Assembly (NCBI GenBank): GCA_910589415.1
Contig: OU342639.1
Coordinates: forward strand, 20,344,268 to 20,408,267
DNA from: Malachius bipustulatus
Taxonomy: Eukaryota; Arthropoda; Insecta; Coleoptera; Melyridae
DNA length: 64,000 bases
Reading direction: 5' to 3'
This document shows, piece after piece, positions 24,765 through 35,625 of this stretch. A model generated the notes under the pieces. That model was given only the letters and a program-made list of their open reading frames with translations, was not told the origin of the DNA and made no database searches. The translations under genes were made by a program, and so were the position numbers. Each line of letters starts with the position of its first letter. Position 1 is the first letter of the stretch.

Positions 24765-25146
24765 GGGTACGTTCACCTGACGTCAACCGTTGAGTTGTTG
24801 AGGTAGCGCTTGCGTTCAGACATACCGCTCACTTACAAGCGTTGTTCAACTGTTGAGTATTTTTGTGAGCGTAAATATTTCACGCTCAGCACAGTCAACG
24901 TGTATGTTGCGGACATGCGCCAAGTGGGAAGTAAAAGTTGCAAGTAAGAATGCTCCTGATACAATCAGCGACAAATAAATGCTAATAATTACTTCTATGA
25001 ACTTGAATCGTATCCAGAAACATGTCACATATCTCTCGATGTCAACAATGCGTTCAGACTATTTCCTCCAACATATGTTGAAACAACTTACACTCAACCG
25101 TTTTGCGCTGCTATTCAACAGTTGACGTCAGGTGAACGTACCCATT
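24765..25146. mobile_element. Palindromic MITE adjoining the previous one
   Basis: The left end caatgggtacgttcacctga and the right end tcaggtgaacgtacccattg are exact complements, followed inward by mirrored gttgacgtcaggtg / cacctgacgtcaac. A wider inverted pair (gtgtttctaaat at 23,925, atttagaaacac at 25,175) encloses both elements, suggesting nesting. Confidence 0.7.
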
Positions 25147-25424
25147 GTTGACTTGTTGTCCAACGTTGAGCAATTTAGAAACACACCCATATATAGGTAT
25201 ATCATTATTGCGTAGGTATATATGGCTATTGTACGTGCTTGTCTATTTAAGATTATAAGATTGCCTAACATGTGAGTTGTGGGATTAGTAGTTTTAACAG
25301 AGCGCAGGCATACCCGTGTTACGTATATCATTAATTTATTATTACCAGTCAGTGATGTGCCTCTATCAGTGATGTTGATGTGCCGTATTGTTTACCGAAT
25401 AAGACTGGCCTTTACGCGTAAACA

Positions 25425-25500
25425 ATTCTTCTCTACGTTTGACGTAAACAATGTAAACAATACGTAAACAATACGTAAAGAATAGGTAAAGAACGTAAAC
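25425..25500. repeat. Short degenerate tandem repeat (acgtaaacaat)n
   Basis: Units of about 10-11 bp (acgtaaacaat) repeat from 25,431; related units recur at 25,735-25,770. Confidence 0.6.
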
Positions 25501-26155
25501 AAAAGAAAACATGGTTATGTTTTTTGGATATTTTATAATACGATAATAATTATTGTTCATGTTATTAATAATAATTATTATTATTGTTCGACTACCCCAC
25601 ACAATAGATCAGTTTATCAGTTAAAGTTTATATTTTTGTTTATATTTCAACCAGTTATTACGACCATAAATCAACGCATCAAATTAATTTATAGTCAGGG
25701 ATGGGCTTTAAACAATTCAATTGTTTACACATTTCATGTAAAGAACGTAAAGAAAGTAAACAATATAAACAATTAATTTTACTATGAAATAAGATTATGA
25801 AATCTTGGATCTTGGATTAAAAAATTTATTATCACGTAGGTATTTACTAATCGTACACGTCCACTCATTTTTTGAATAAAGTAATTAATAAATTAAATAA
25901 TAAAACGATTTACTGGTTTACATGTTTATAATAAAATAATAGTTGGCTTCAGTTGACTTTGCTACAACCTGTTTCTACTTCTTCCGAGACTACTACTTTT
26001 TTCTGCTTTGCCTATGTGTAGGTACCAGAGACATGAAAGTGTATAGTAAGTCTCTGATATCTACTAATAAAACTAAGCTATCTTCTCAATCTTGTGCTCA
26101 AACTTCAATAAACCTAAATTGTGTAAATTTGGCATATGTAACTGGCAAATTTGGC

Positions 26156-26194
26156 AAAGAACAGGACCACACCGATCCGGTGTGGTCCTGTTCT
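26156..26194. repeat. Perfect short palindrome
   Basis: gaacaggaccacaccgat followed by cggtgtggtcctgttc: a perfect hairpin-forming palindrome of about 38 bp in sequence without recognised genes. Confidence 0.75.
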
Positions 26195-27130
26195 CTGATT
26201 CCAGGTGGAAGCTGCAAACTGGTCTTCGGTGCTGCCAGAAAATAGGTTTGTTAGCTGTTTTGTGCTTAGTTGTGACTTGTGAGTCCGTGGCGTGGTCCCA
26301 CTCTCTTTTATTGCATAAAAACATCACGAAAAGGTATATCGTCCAAAAGCTACGACCGTCAGCAACGGGTTGGAAACAGGGCCTAACAATAAATTGAGAT
26401 GTATATTCAAAGACTTTAAATGGGCCTCCTTTTACAAGTTTTAACTTGTTTACTGTCAATGTTCAAAGTGAATAAGAATTTCAAAATGGCGATTTCCGTC
26501 ACGAATCGCAGCATGGCGAATCGGCATTATAGTATTTCCTGATGTTCTTAATACTGTGTTATTTGAGCCAAATGTCGCTTTCATAAACTTCAATTGTCCC
26601 GCAATGTCACATTTTATAATAATGTTAAAAAATTTTAAGGTTATAAAAAAAGTTGTTTTGTTGATGTTGGTTGATTTGATTTTCTTGAATATGAATTTCG
26701 GATTGGAACGTTAAGTAAACAGTAAACACAATCTTTGACAATGATTTTCAAAGTTTCGTAATGAAAAAATGTTGCTGTTGTCTAAACAAGACAATTTGTT
26801 AAAGATAAAAAAAATATACCACCTCAAATTATGACAACCATCGATAATATTCAAGAAAAATGAGAGTTTTTCGGTGGAGGCTAAGAAAAGTTCTTGCCTC
26901 ACTCTAGTAAGCAAATTTCTGACTATTTTATTATAATTTTAATATAAATATTGGGTATACCAAATATTGTTATAATGCTTGAATCAATTTTTAAATTATA
27001 AGTCAATGACTTTAACTTATAAGTTATAGGTATTATACGAGGTATTATATTTTGGCCCCATTACTTAGGTATATACATCACCAAGCTGTCATCATACAGA
27101 TTTATTTTTTAAGGAAAGGGTAAATTATAG
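26195..27130. other. Intergenic upstream of ZDHHC16
   Basis: No confirmed exon. An ATG context around 26,459-26,484 (atggcgatttccgtcac) could lie in a leader but opens only a short frame. The missing ZDHHC16 N-terminal exon is expected somewhere between here and 27,600. Confidence 0.35.
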
Positions 27131-27133
27131 GGT

Positions 27134-27268
27134 ATGTTGCACTTTAGCGTCACCGGTAAGTCAGGTCTTTGGTCAGGGTAGGTTTTTTTTCCTTCAAATG
27201 TCCCTAAAATGAAAAAAAACCTACCCTGACCAAAGACCTGACTTACCGGTGACGCTAAAGTGCAACAT
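27134..27268. repeat. Hairpin element with near-perfect arms
   Basis: tgcactttagcgtcaccggt and its complement bracket about 135 bp. The arms (also aggtctttggtcagggtagg) pair almost base for base around a short loop at about 27,190-27,215. Confidence 0.8.
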
Positions 27269-27626
27269 TACCAGTTTTAGTATCTATGACAAACTTACCC
27301 TATATGACAACTTGGTTTTGCATCTGTTATAATAAATATGTATCCTCGTCATTATATGTAATAATATTAATAACTTATTTGTTCTTCTCTTTGACTAAAA
27401 CCTTTGTTTTAACGTTTTAAGTTTTGTAGTTGAAGTTACAGCACTTTCGATGCAACCATTTTGTGTAGTTCTTTCTGGTTAATTTTTGTTTCTTATACTT
27501 TCGCTCTAAGATAATAGTTAGGGAAGCAGGAATTCGCAATAAAGTTGCTTCGCATGTATCAGTAGTCGATTCAACACTCAACACCCTGTATAAATGATAT
27601 ATGTGTATTAAATAATTGTTTCATAG

Positions 27627-27774
27627 CAAATGCTGCAAAGTCCGTCTCCAGAAATGTGTAACTGTGTTCCGTTCTTTAACGTACAACCATTTCCTAGATC
27701 AAAGTTATGCGGCCGATGTTTTTATGGAACCAGTGTTCTGGTTCGTAGATAACTTTACTTATGCAATAGGACCG
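27627..27774 (+). CDS. ZDHHC16: ZDHHC16 exon (second coding exon)
   Basis: [20 protein letters not shown] then [17 protein letters not shown]. Acceptor TTTCATAG, donor GTAAGA. This is the conserved N-terminal region before the first membrane segment. Confidence 0.88.
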
Positions 27775-29300
27775 GTAAGAAAAACTTGGTGTCTTTAAAA
27801 TATATATTTCATTTAAGATACATTAGTTGGAATGTGAATAATTGGATTATAATATAGCTTTGTTGAATAGCTTTGATTTGTCTTTTCTGTAATTAAAAAA
27901 AAAGTTTAGACAATACATCATTCTAGCTAACATTTGGGTCTTTGTGTATTATTGTAATTAATTAATCAATCAAAGTTGACCTTGAATTCACATTTCTGCT
28001 AAGTAGGTATATTGTTGCCATTTTTAAGGAAACACTTTTATCTCTAGTTATTCGTAATCGCTGTTGTCGCTTTGACTGCATCGGTTGTTCTAATTGCTTA
28101 TTGGATTGGACTTCCTTATTGGTGGAATCGGAATCCGTACATATGTGTCGTTCTAGTTATTGTGGGTCATTGGTTGTTGATAAATACTATCTTCCATTAT
28201 TATATGGCTGTTATAACACACCCCGGTTTTCCACCTACGGTAAGCTATATATTATAATAATATATTGATAAATTTATTATTTATTAATAGGCATTCTAAA
28301 TAAATACAACCACTTTCAGGGTGAATTAATTACCGAAGCAGTGAGTATATGTAAGAAATGTATTGCTCCTAAACCACCAAGAACTCACCACTGTTCCATA
28401 TGTAATAGATGTATATTGAAAATGGATCATCATTGCCGTATCCTTTTCAATTTCAATCAGTTATAATATCATTATAAAATTTTAGTAAATTCCTTAACAA
28501 TTTTTTAGCATGGTTAAATAACTGTGTTGGGCATGGGAACCATAGATATTTCTTCCTCTACATGGCTTATGTGGTAACTGGTGTATTATTTATAATAATT
28601 TTTGGTTTTGATCTGTATCTAACAATGTGGTACAGTTCGCAATACTTGGATGACCCGGAATTGCAAGGACATCCTGTTAAATTTAACAAAACTGGGGCTC
28701 TAATACCTGTTGTAAGATTATTAGAATAAATTAATCACTTCAATTAATTATCACTTACATTGAATCATGTTTTTAGACTGAAGTATTTTATGTTGAAAAT
28801 ACTGTAGAAGAAGAAGAGGATGAAAGATTTGATCAAGAACCATTTGATCCCTGGAAGAGGCGAGCAATTATTTACATGGCTCTGATTAATACAGGTTATT
28901 TCTTTCATTTATACTTGTTTTAATATTCTCAATTTTCAAATAAATTGCAGGAGTGTTCGTTGCATTGGGAACTCTGACTATTGGTCACGGACAGGTGATA
29001 AGTAGAGGTGAAACTAGCATTGAAGCTCATATTAATAAGGCTGAGACCAAAAGACTTTCGAGTTTAGGTAAAATATATAGAAATCCTTATAATTTCGGGT
29101 TTAGGAAAAACTGGCGGATATTTCTAGGCCTTACACAAGGAAGGTAAAAATATGATACCTTTTTGATTAGAAGGATAAGTCATAAAATTGTTTCTAGATC
29201 ATTTTTCTGGAACGTCATATTGCCTTCTGCTCATAAGCCTGTTGGTGATGGTCTGACGTGGCATACAGTCCATGATGATGGTATAGATGAATGGCCTTAG
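27627..29300 (+). CDS. ZDHHC16: DHHC palmitoyltransferase, ZDHHC16/Aph2 type (N-terminal exon not found)
   Basis: This integral membrane S-acyltransferase transfers palmitate from acyl-CoA, via a DHHC cysteine, to cysteines of target proteins, mostly at the ER/Golgi. Exons 27627-27774, 28048-28239, 28320-28437, 28509-28711, 28777-28894, 28951-29143 and 29198-29300 join in one frame of about 358 codons, with GT/AG at each border and TAG at 29,298-29,300. Two membrane segments lie in the first exons. The zinc-binding DHHC domain ([20 protein letters not shown] to [19 protein letters not shown]) spans exons 3-4, and two more membrane segments follow. [13 protein letters not shown] and NPYNFG are family signatures of ZDHHC16. 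Exon 1 here starts inside a codon after an AG, with an in-frame stop just upstream, so a short 5' coding exon (perhaps 15-30 residues) is missing. A poly-A signal candidate is AATAAA near 30,614. Confidence 0.92.
28048..28239 (+). CDS. ZDHHC16: ZDHHC16 exon: first two membrane segments
   Basis: 64 codons, phase 0. [20 protein letters not shown] and [20 protein letters not shown] are hydrophobic, followed by [15 protein letters not shown]. Confidence 0.92.
28320..28437 (+). CDS. ZDHHC16: ZDHHC16 exon: zinc-binding half of the DHHC domain
   Basis: Encodes [20 protein letters not shown] and [11 protein letters not shown] with the catalytic DHHC cysteine as the last full residue. The Pro codon is split with the next exon. 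Confidence 0.95.
28509..28711 (+). CDS. ZDHHC16: ZDHHC16 exon: end of DHHC domain and third membrane segment
   Basis: [20 protein letters not shown] then the hydrophobic [17 protein letters not shown]. Acceptor TTTTTTAG, donor GTAAGA. Confidence 0.94.
28777..28894 (+). CDS. ZDHHC16: ZDHHC16 exon: acidic loop
   Basis: [18 protein letters not shown], then [16 protein letters not shown] leading into the fourth membrane segment. Acceptor TTTTTAG. Confidence 0.9.
28951..29143 (+). CDS. ZDHHC16: ZDHHC16 exon: fourth membrane segment and conserved tail
   Basis: [20 protein letters not shown], then [25 protein letters not shown] and [11 protein letters not shown]. Donor GTAAAA. Confidence 0.93.
29198..29300 (+). 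CDS. ZDHHC16: ZDHHC16 last coding exon
   Basis: [20 protein letters not shown] then [13 protein letters not shown] and TAG. Acceptor GTTTCTAG completes the split Arg codon. Confidence 0.92.
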
Positions 29301-30783
29301 GATTTTAAGTAATTTTCATATTCCATGGCAGCAATTATTGTTGTTATCTGTTTTATAAATATGTAATTTTTTATTATCTTTTCATGCTTGATAATTATTA
29401 ATGTATTAATAGAAAAGAACCTTTCAGTCAAACAATATTACAATGTTAACCATATCAATATTTTGCTAAGAAGAAAACTGTTCATTTTATCTTCCTACCT
29501 AATGCCTCTCTGTGTACTTATGAATTCTCAATTTCAGCACAAGTTGCATACTCAGAATGTACCCTCAAAATAATTGACATTAACGAATGATTGTGTGTTA
29601 ATTTTTATACTTCGCTTTTACATAATATTATATTTGATATTGTACATTGTAACATGCCTACCAAGTCTACCAACTTGATAATAATTCGATGAGTTGAGTA
29701 TTTTTTTATTTTTGAAGTGTAAACTAATCAATCAGTCTTCAGTATTATAATTTTTAAGTTGTTATTTGTTTTTAATTGTTATTGTCAAAGTACCTAATTA
29801 TTTAATAATTATTAAAAGATTAGTAAAAAATTATAATAACCGAATATTGCATAATTTTATTGCTTCTAATTACCTTCTGCTGCAAGTTTGTTCTATTTTT
29901 GTAGTACTATTATTGAAATAGGATGTTAACTTTAATGGAAACGGTTTAACTTTCAGCATGCCAATATAACATAAGAAAATAACTCTTCAAAATTTTGGGG
30001 AAGTGGCTGCTCTTAAATAAATTCGATTTATGTTTGATTTGAAGAAGCCCTTTTTTAATATTCGCCATACCATCACATGCATTTTGCATTTGTTGCCTCA
30101 TTTTTAATCATTTATTTGAGATACACCATCCAGCAAATTTACACTAATATCAGAATAGATTTCATAACATTAAGAAAGTTTTATTCAAGGCGTGCAGTTT
30201 TAAAACTGTCTATATCCATTTCTAAGAAAAAAAGTGATCATGGCACCGCTGCGCTTTTCGACAAGTCTTACACTTAAATCTTCAATCAGACTGCAGCAAA
30301 ACTACCTTTATCATATAATTTCAACTTTGAAAACCTACTGCGGTTGCAGAACTGGTTATATCCAGAGTAAATACTGAAACAAATCTCTGTATGTAGTAAG
30401 TATGAAACAAATCCATGCATAAGATATTATTTCAAAACTTGTTTCCTACATTCACAACAAGGCATTGAACTCACGCAAGTAAAAACAATGTACTTAAATT
30501 TTTTTATTATAGCCTAAAATGAAACGGCATTGCAAGAAATGGTTTTTGTGTGGTTGTGTGTTATTGAGTTCCGTTGTTTTCCCAAAAATTGTATATTATG
30601 AGGTTTTTATCCAATAAAACATTTTACATTTCGCAAGTACGGTTTCAAAACTTTTTATTTCCACTGTAATCTTTTTATTTCCACTGTAAAACTATCCATA
30701 TCAAAAGGTTTTTGGAAAATATCGAGACTAAAAATCATCCAATATTATTTTTCATACTGGGAATCAAATTCTCAGTAAGGGCG
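29301..30783. other. ZDHHC16 3' UTR and intergenic DNA
   Basis: AT-rich, with no further exon or repeat boundary recognised. AATAAA occurs near 30,016 and 30,614; either could end the transcript. Confidence 0.45.
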
Positions 30784-31080
30784 CTTCATTATTATTATTA
30801 TTATTATTATTATTACTTCTAGGGTAGGTTCAAAGCCCTTGTACTGAAGCTTGCGCTTATTGTACCCCTTTGGATAATTATCTTATCGGTCCCATCTCCC
30901 GAAAGTATTTCAGTATGAGTCCAATGGGTGCTTGTTAGGTGGTATGGGGTTTCCTCCCCCTCCCCGCATCTCCTGTAATCCGGGATATTTTTCACTCCTA
31001 TTATTGAGAGGTGTAATTAGTGGGCAGTGCCCTGTTAGAAGTCCAATTGCCCATCTCAGCTGGTGCTTACTCAGCTTTTT

Positions 31081-32048
31081 CAGTTACATCTTCTCTGCTC
31101 CCTCTGCCCTTTACCCACCTAGTCGCTTAACAGCGCCCCAGTTAGGCCTAGGCAAGGTCTGCATTGAAGTTGCTCAGTTACATCTTCTCTGCTCCCTCTG
31201 CCCTTTACCCACCTAGTCGCTTGAACAGCACCCCAGTTAGGCCTAGGTAAGGTCTGCATTGAAGTTGCACTATTTTCTCCCTTAGGTTTTTTCCCATGAG
31301 GACAATTAGTTGTTGGCCTTTTTTTTTTTTTTTTTTTTTAAAAAGGAGGGAGCATCGGTCTTAACTATGTAGGTAAGACAAAGTCGCTCCACTCCCGTAA
31401 CACGGGATTTCGAATATCTTACTCATTCACCCAGCCTCAAGTATGCCTTTTATAAATTTAAACGTTCGGTCGCTTGTTGTATTTTTCACATACATTCGAA
31501 AATGCATCCGAAAAATAACACGAGCCGGTGAGTCCCGAACTCGCGACCTTAGGCTCGGTAGGCAGCGGACTTAACCACTAGGCTACGCGAGTCTTTGTTG
31601 GCCTTTTGTGTCAGGTTTTCTGTCCAAAAGGATCCACGTTTTATTATTGGGCAGTGTTCTGTTAGAAGTCCAACTGCCCATCTCAGCCGGTGTTTACTAA
31701 GCTTTTTCAGTTACATCTTCTCTGCTCCCTCTGCCCTTTACCCACCTAGTCGCTTGAACAGCAACCCAGTTAGGCCTAGGTAAGGTCTGCATTGAAGTTG
31801 CACTATTTTCTCCCTTAGGTTTTTTTCCCATGAGGAAAATTAGTTATTGGCCTTTTGTGTCAGGTTTTCTGTCCAAAAGGATCCACGTTTTATTAGTGGG
31901 CAGTGTTCTGTTAGAAGTCCAACTGCCCATCTCAGCCGGTGTTTACTAAGCTTTTTCAGTTACATCTTCTCTGCTCCCTCTGCCCTTTACCCATCTAGTC
32001 GCTTGAACAGCACCCCAGTTAGGTTTAGGTAAGGTCTGCATTGAATAG
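31081..32048. repeat. Tandem repeat of about 249 bp within the LINE derivative
   Basis: The unit marker cagttacatcttctctgctc starts at 31,081, 31,175, 31,708 and 31,957. After removing the SINE and its duplication the last spacings are about 249 bp, while the first is a 94-bp short copy. Units carry the same C-terminal LINE coding piece. Confidence 0.8.
31319..31594 (-). mobile_element. tRNA-derived SINE inserted in the LINE derivative
   Basis: On the minus strand the head is tRNA-like: A box TAGCCTAGTGGTTAAG and B box GGTCGCGAGTTCGGGACTC (RNA polymerase III promoter). It ends in a poly-A run (poly-T at 31,319-31,339 on plus). A 9-bp target duplication TTGTTGGCC flanks it (31,310-31,318 and 31,595-31,603). 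Related fragments are at 991 and 35,505. Confidence 0.88.
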
Positions 32049-32430
32049 CCTGGGTTCCCGCCGTAGGATTTAGGTTTTTAAAGGTTGTCTCCTTTTGGTC
32101 CAGGCGTTAAAGCCTAGACTCCCGTATTCCTCTGTTCGCGAAATATAACCTCGACAACAGAGTTTTACGGTCTTTCGGAGAGTCCACGTTCGGACGTTCT
32201 CCGGCATCGTTATAACCCCTGTGCAGACCTTTAGTCACGACACGACAACTAGGTTGGGGGAGGTGGTCCGCGGCAGGGCTTTGAGCTACCAGTCTGGAAT
32301 TTTACCTCCGATAAGCTTTATCAACACTGCTAACCTTACTCACTTACGCTCATTGTAAGGCCTTCCCCCTATCCGCCACCTGGGGACGCGCCCGATGGGT
32401 ACCTACTCAACCGCACGGGGCTTCATTATT

Positions 32431-32804
32431 AATAATTAAGATTTGCAAAATTTACAGTCTCTTTGGAACGACGCTATAACAAATTCGTGTTTTCTGTAAA
32501 ATTACTTAAGATGGACTTAGAGAATTTTGAAACTGCACGTCTCTCCTATAATAATTCAAATGAAGATACACAAACAAAAAATACAGTATTCAGTGCAGTT
32601 ATCAATCTCCAACTCATGTTAAACACGATTATTGTAGGTTACATAGGTTGAAAAAAAAATTTTAATAGACGGTTCAAAATTGGTACATGGATGGAAAATT
32701 ACATATCAAACCACTTTTTCATGTGGCAGTTTACAAAATTTTGAGAATTAATGCTAGGTATATTTTGTAATTTTTTGCAAAAAGATGTCAAATTTGACAG
32801 GTTA
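32431..32804. other. Intergenic, nothing recognised
   Basis: AT-rich sequence with no gene-like frame that I recognise. Confidence 0.4.
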
Positions 32805-33340
32805 TTTTATTTATTTATTTAATCCCACAGCCAAAAGGGCAGTTATAGGTGAGAAAAAGAAGTACAAAATACAATATAAACACACATACACTCATACATG
32901 ATACAAAGCATTTGAAACGGCAAAGTATTAAATATATCCAGGGAGCTCTGACAAGTAGCGTACTTCTCGCACATCCTATATATGGGCAAGCATATGTGTG
33001 CGAGCAGTGTTCAAATATAATGTGTGCAGATGTGTGCACTCCAGTCTGGGTACGTTAAAATTAGCTTCAGAAGAAACCGAGGGCAGTGAATTTTATTATA
33101 CAGAAATAATATAGACGATATAACCCGGCTGTGCTCCAAACCTCGAAGCTGGAATCTCCCAAAGAGCAGTACCTGTGGAAAACCACTGGGTGGGTACCTT
33201 GAATCCAGACGATAGGCGAGACATTTTAGAAATCTTCACCGGATACCCTCGATCCTATCTGAATGTACCTTATATGTAAGGGACCAGACTAAGGAGGCAT
33301 ACTTCAGTCGAGATCTAACAAGATAATGGTATAGGGATTT
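32805..33340 (-). pseudogene. 3' end of a CR1/jockey-type LINE
   Basis: On the minus strand, LVRSRLKYASLVWSLTYKVH, then after a stop RFLKCLAYRLDSRYPP, match the C-terminal tail of these LINEs. The 3' end is an (AAAT)n tail at 32,805-32,820. It is 5'-truncated, with frameshifts. The arrangement matches the LINE at 6,195-7,770, which carries RFLKFL at the same place. Confidence 0.75.
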
Positions 33341-34473
33341 TTTCGTATATTTAATGATATTCAAGGAAAAACATTATTTAAACTCGACTATTTCTGAAAA
33401 TTTCTACCATTTATGTGAATCTTGAAAGATCATTAAATTACAAGAAAATTATAAAATAGCTTTTTCATTTATAATAAATCAGGTATAATAAATCAAAGTG
33501 CATTTCAAAATGGCGAAAGGTATAGCTGTAAGAAAAAAAGTTACATAATATGAAATACATTCCAGGCATGGCCTTTTCCACCCCTCGAAACAGGAAACGG
33601 AAGGGAAAAATTTACGAATTGTCCACTGAGTGTATTCTTAATAGACTACTGCCTATATTCACTAAGCGTTCCTGCTCTGTAATGTCTTGAAAGTAATTAA
33701 ATAAATAGAATAGAGCGAGATACACAGTTTATATGCATTGGAATGCGATGCGGAGATAATTGGTTACATAGGTAGTTATTTAGAAAATTATTCTTTGTGA
33801 ATACCGACCTACATCTATTTAATTTTATTTCTGCGTTACTTGTTCCTTATTTAAGAACGAAATTAGAAACTACTTTTCTGACTCCCCATTCTTCCCCGGT
33901 CGTATTCGTATCTCAACAGGAGAGGGGCGAATTATTTATTATCAATTGAAGAATCTGCACGATTTTCAACATGGACCCCTATTTTTTTTTTCAATTATTC
34001 ATTTACACCCTGTTGAACTTTTTGTCCTAAATTCACATAAAAAAACCATGTTTTTTCATGGACTAGAAAGATCTAGAGAATCTACAGGGTACTATGATGG
34101 TATAGGTATTGAGTGTCTTCAATCACTTGCCCCTTGGGCACGCGGCAGCTTCCTTGGAAACAGTTCCGAAGAGCAGTGAAGGGTCTGTTGGGAAGGGCGT
34201 TCTACTATACTGAAGAGTTCCTGAGCTAACGGTTTTGAGGGAGAGGCTAGGATAAATGGGTATAGTACCAGGATTTCAGAGAAACATACTACCTAGATAA
34301 ACATCTCATAACTATGATATGTTCTAAAACTGTTTAGTTATTCAAAAAAAAATAATAATAATAATAATATGTATACAAATTGGCCCATTGTAAACAAAAG
34401 AGGTTTACTAACTTATAAACTGAAGGTGTACGTAAAAAACGCCAAAACAGGTTAATTTTCTTATCAAAAGGTA
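33341..34473. other. Intergenic, nothing recognised
   Basis: No conserved reading frame, splice-bounded homology or repeat ends found. Confidence 0.4.
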
Positions 34474-34554
34474 TACAGGGTGTTTACTCTGTAAGGTTGG
34501 CTAAACTTCACAGGCTGATTCTTCAGACTAAAATAATGAAAAAAAAATTATATA

Positions 34555-34778
34555 CAAGGGTGTCTGGAAACACTTCCTAGGAAAGACTTTCAAAGTTTCA
34601 AGAATTTCATTTAAAAAATTTATGAAACGATAAAAATAATAACGGAGGCTATGGCTACTAATAAATAATTCTTATTTATCAGTTTACTGTTTTTTATCGT
34701 TTCATAAATTATTAGAATGAAATTCTTGAAACTTTGAAGGCGTATATCTTTCCTAGGAAGTGTTTCCGGACAACCCTG
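34555..34778. mobile_element. 224-bp palindromic MITE
   Basis: TA-CAAGGGTGTCTGGAAACACT at the left and its near complement at the right, with mirrored cttcctaggaaag and ttatcgtttcataaa. A single unpaired end (TA-CAGGGTGTTTACTCTGTAAG) lies just upstream at 34,475. Confidence 0.75.
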
Positions 34779-35500
34779 TATATAATTTGTTTTTAGGGAA
34801 TGAATTTGTTTTTTGCATTAATTAATTAATTAATTAAAATTAGTTAATCAACTTTTTATCGAAAAAATGTAATAATTTACTTTACGGAGGTAAATTCTCA
34901 ATAAATTTGCATCTATGCAATTTTTTTATATTTGCAATGGTTAATTTACTACAGGAAATTAATTAATTAATAAATCGCCAAAAGTTTAGGTAATAACTAA
35001 TCGATGCTTGTGGAGTTTTTGACAGTTCTTTCTCTTCCACTTTTTATCGCGAATTATGATTTTGTGTGAAACGTTTGATGTCTCCCTCACCCTCTAAAGT
35101 GCAGATCAAAATCGAGTGATCCATTTTATTTAATTATTTATATTTTATTGATTATTTTATTAATGAATTATTTAATTGCCATAGCTGTCAATTGGGGTTT
35201 TAATGATAGGATGAATTTTGACAGCTGATTCTCACCTGAATAAAACTCGTAACTGATAGCAGTGTCAAAATTTATTAATAAATAATCAATAAAATATAAA
35301 TAAATAATTTAAATGGATCACTCGATTTTGATCTGCATTTTTGGGGGTGAGGGAGGCATCGGATAAAAAAATGTTTCAGGTAACAATATCACAAATTCAC
35401 AAATGTCCCCCTCCAATTTTTTTTTTAAACACTGGTGGTCAGAAAATGGATCACCTGTAGAAAAAAGAGTCATATTTTGTTTAACATAATCTTCGTGAGG
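34779..35500. repeat. AT-rich region with an inverted repeat
   Basis: A segment near 35,095-35,165 (gcagatcaaaatcgagtgat, then ttatttataaaatattg-like bases) is mirrored at about 35,275-35,340. No gene seen. Confidence 0.55.
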
Positions 35501-35504
35501 TTTT

Positions 35505-35625
35505 TTTTCGCTTCGAGAGTTAGCTCACATAGCCACAGAATAGTTTTAATCATATAAATAGTTATTAGACGAATACAACAACCAAGGAAGGAGTGGGATT
35601 TGAACCCGGTGACAGTCAGTCAACG
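35505..35625 (-). mobile_element. SINE remnant
   Basis: cttcgagagttagctcacat and agccacag resemble the SINE remnant at 991-1,105. A downstream gtgggatttgaacccggtg looks like a decayed B box on the minus strand. Confidence 0.5.

Larger units (their letters stand above)
30794..32420 (-). mobile_element. Internally deleted LINE with internal tandem duplications and a SINE insertion
   Basis: It is flanked by the duplication CTTCATTATT (30,784-30,793 and 32,421-32,430). On the minus strand it starts with a 5' leader closely like that of the element at 15,165 (GCGGTTGAGTA...CCCATCGGGCGCGTCCCC). It ends with LINE C-terminal coding (LRWAIGLLTGHCPL and a CGEEEETP-like zinc motif after frameshifts) and an (ATA)n tail. 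Between them a segment of about 249 bp is repeated in tandem. Endonuclease and reverse transcriptase are missing. Confidence 0.8.

Noticed and set aside
26073..26459. Overlapping frames of 100-128 codons on both strands
   Set aside because: They straddle a perfect palindrome; no recognisable domain despite a few cysteines, and no splice-consistent extension.
31500..31594. A functional tRNA gene
   Set aside because: The A and B boxes belong to a SINE: poly-A tail, target duplication and related fragments elsewhere, and the acceptor-stem ends do not pair as in a tRNA.
31081..32048. CRISPR-like or satellite array
   Set aside because: The 249-bp units are contiguous copies of LINE coding sequence with no short repeat/unique spacer alternation, in an animal genome.
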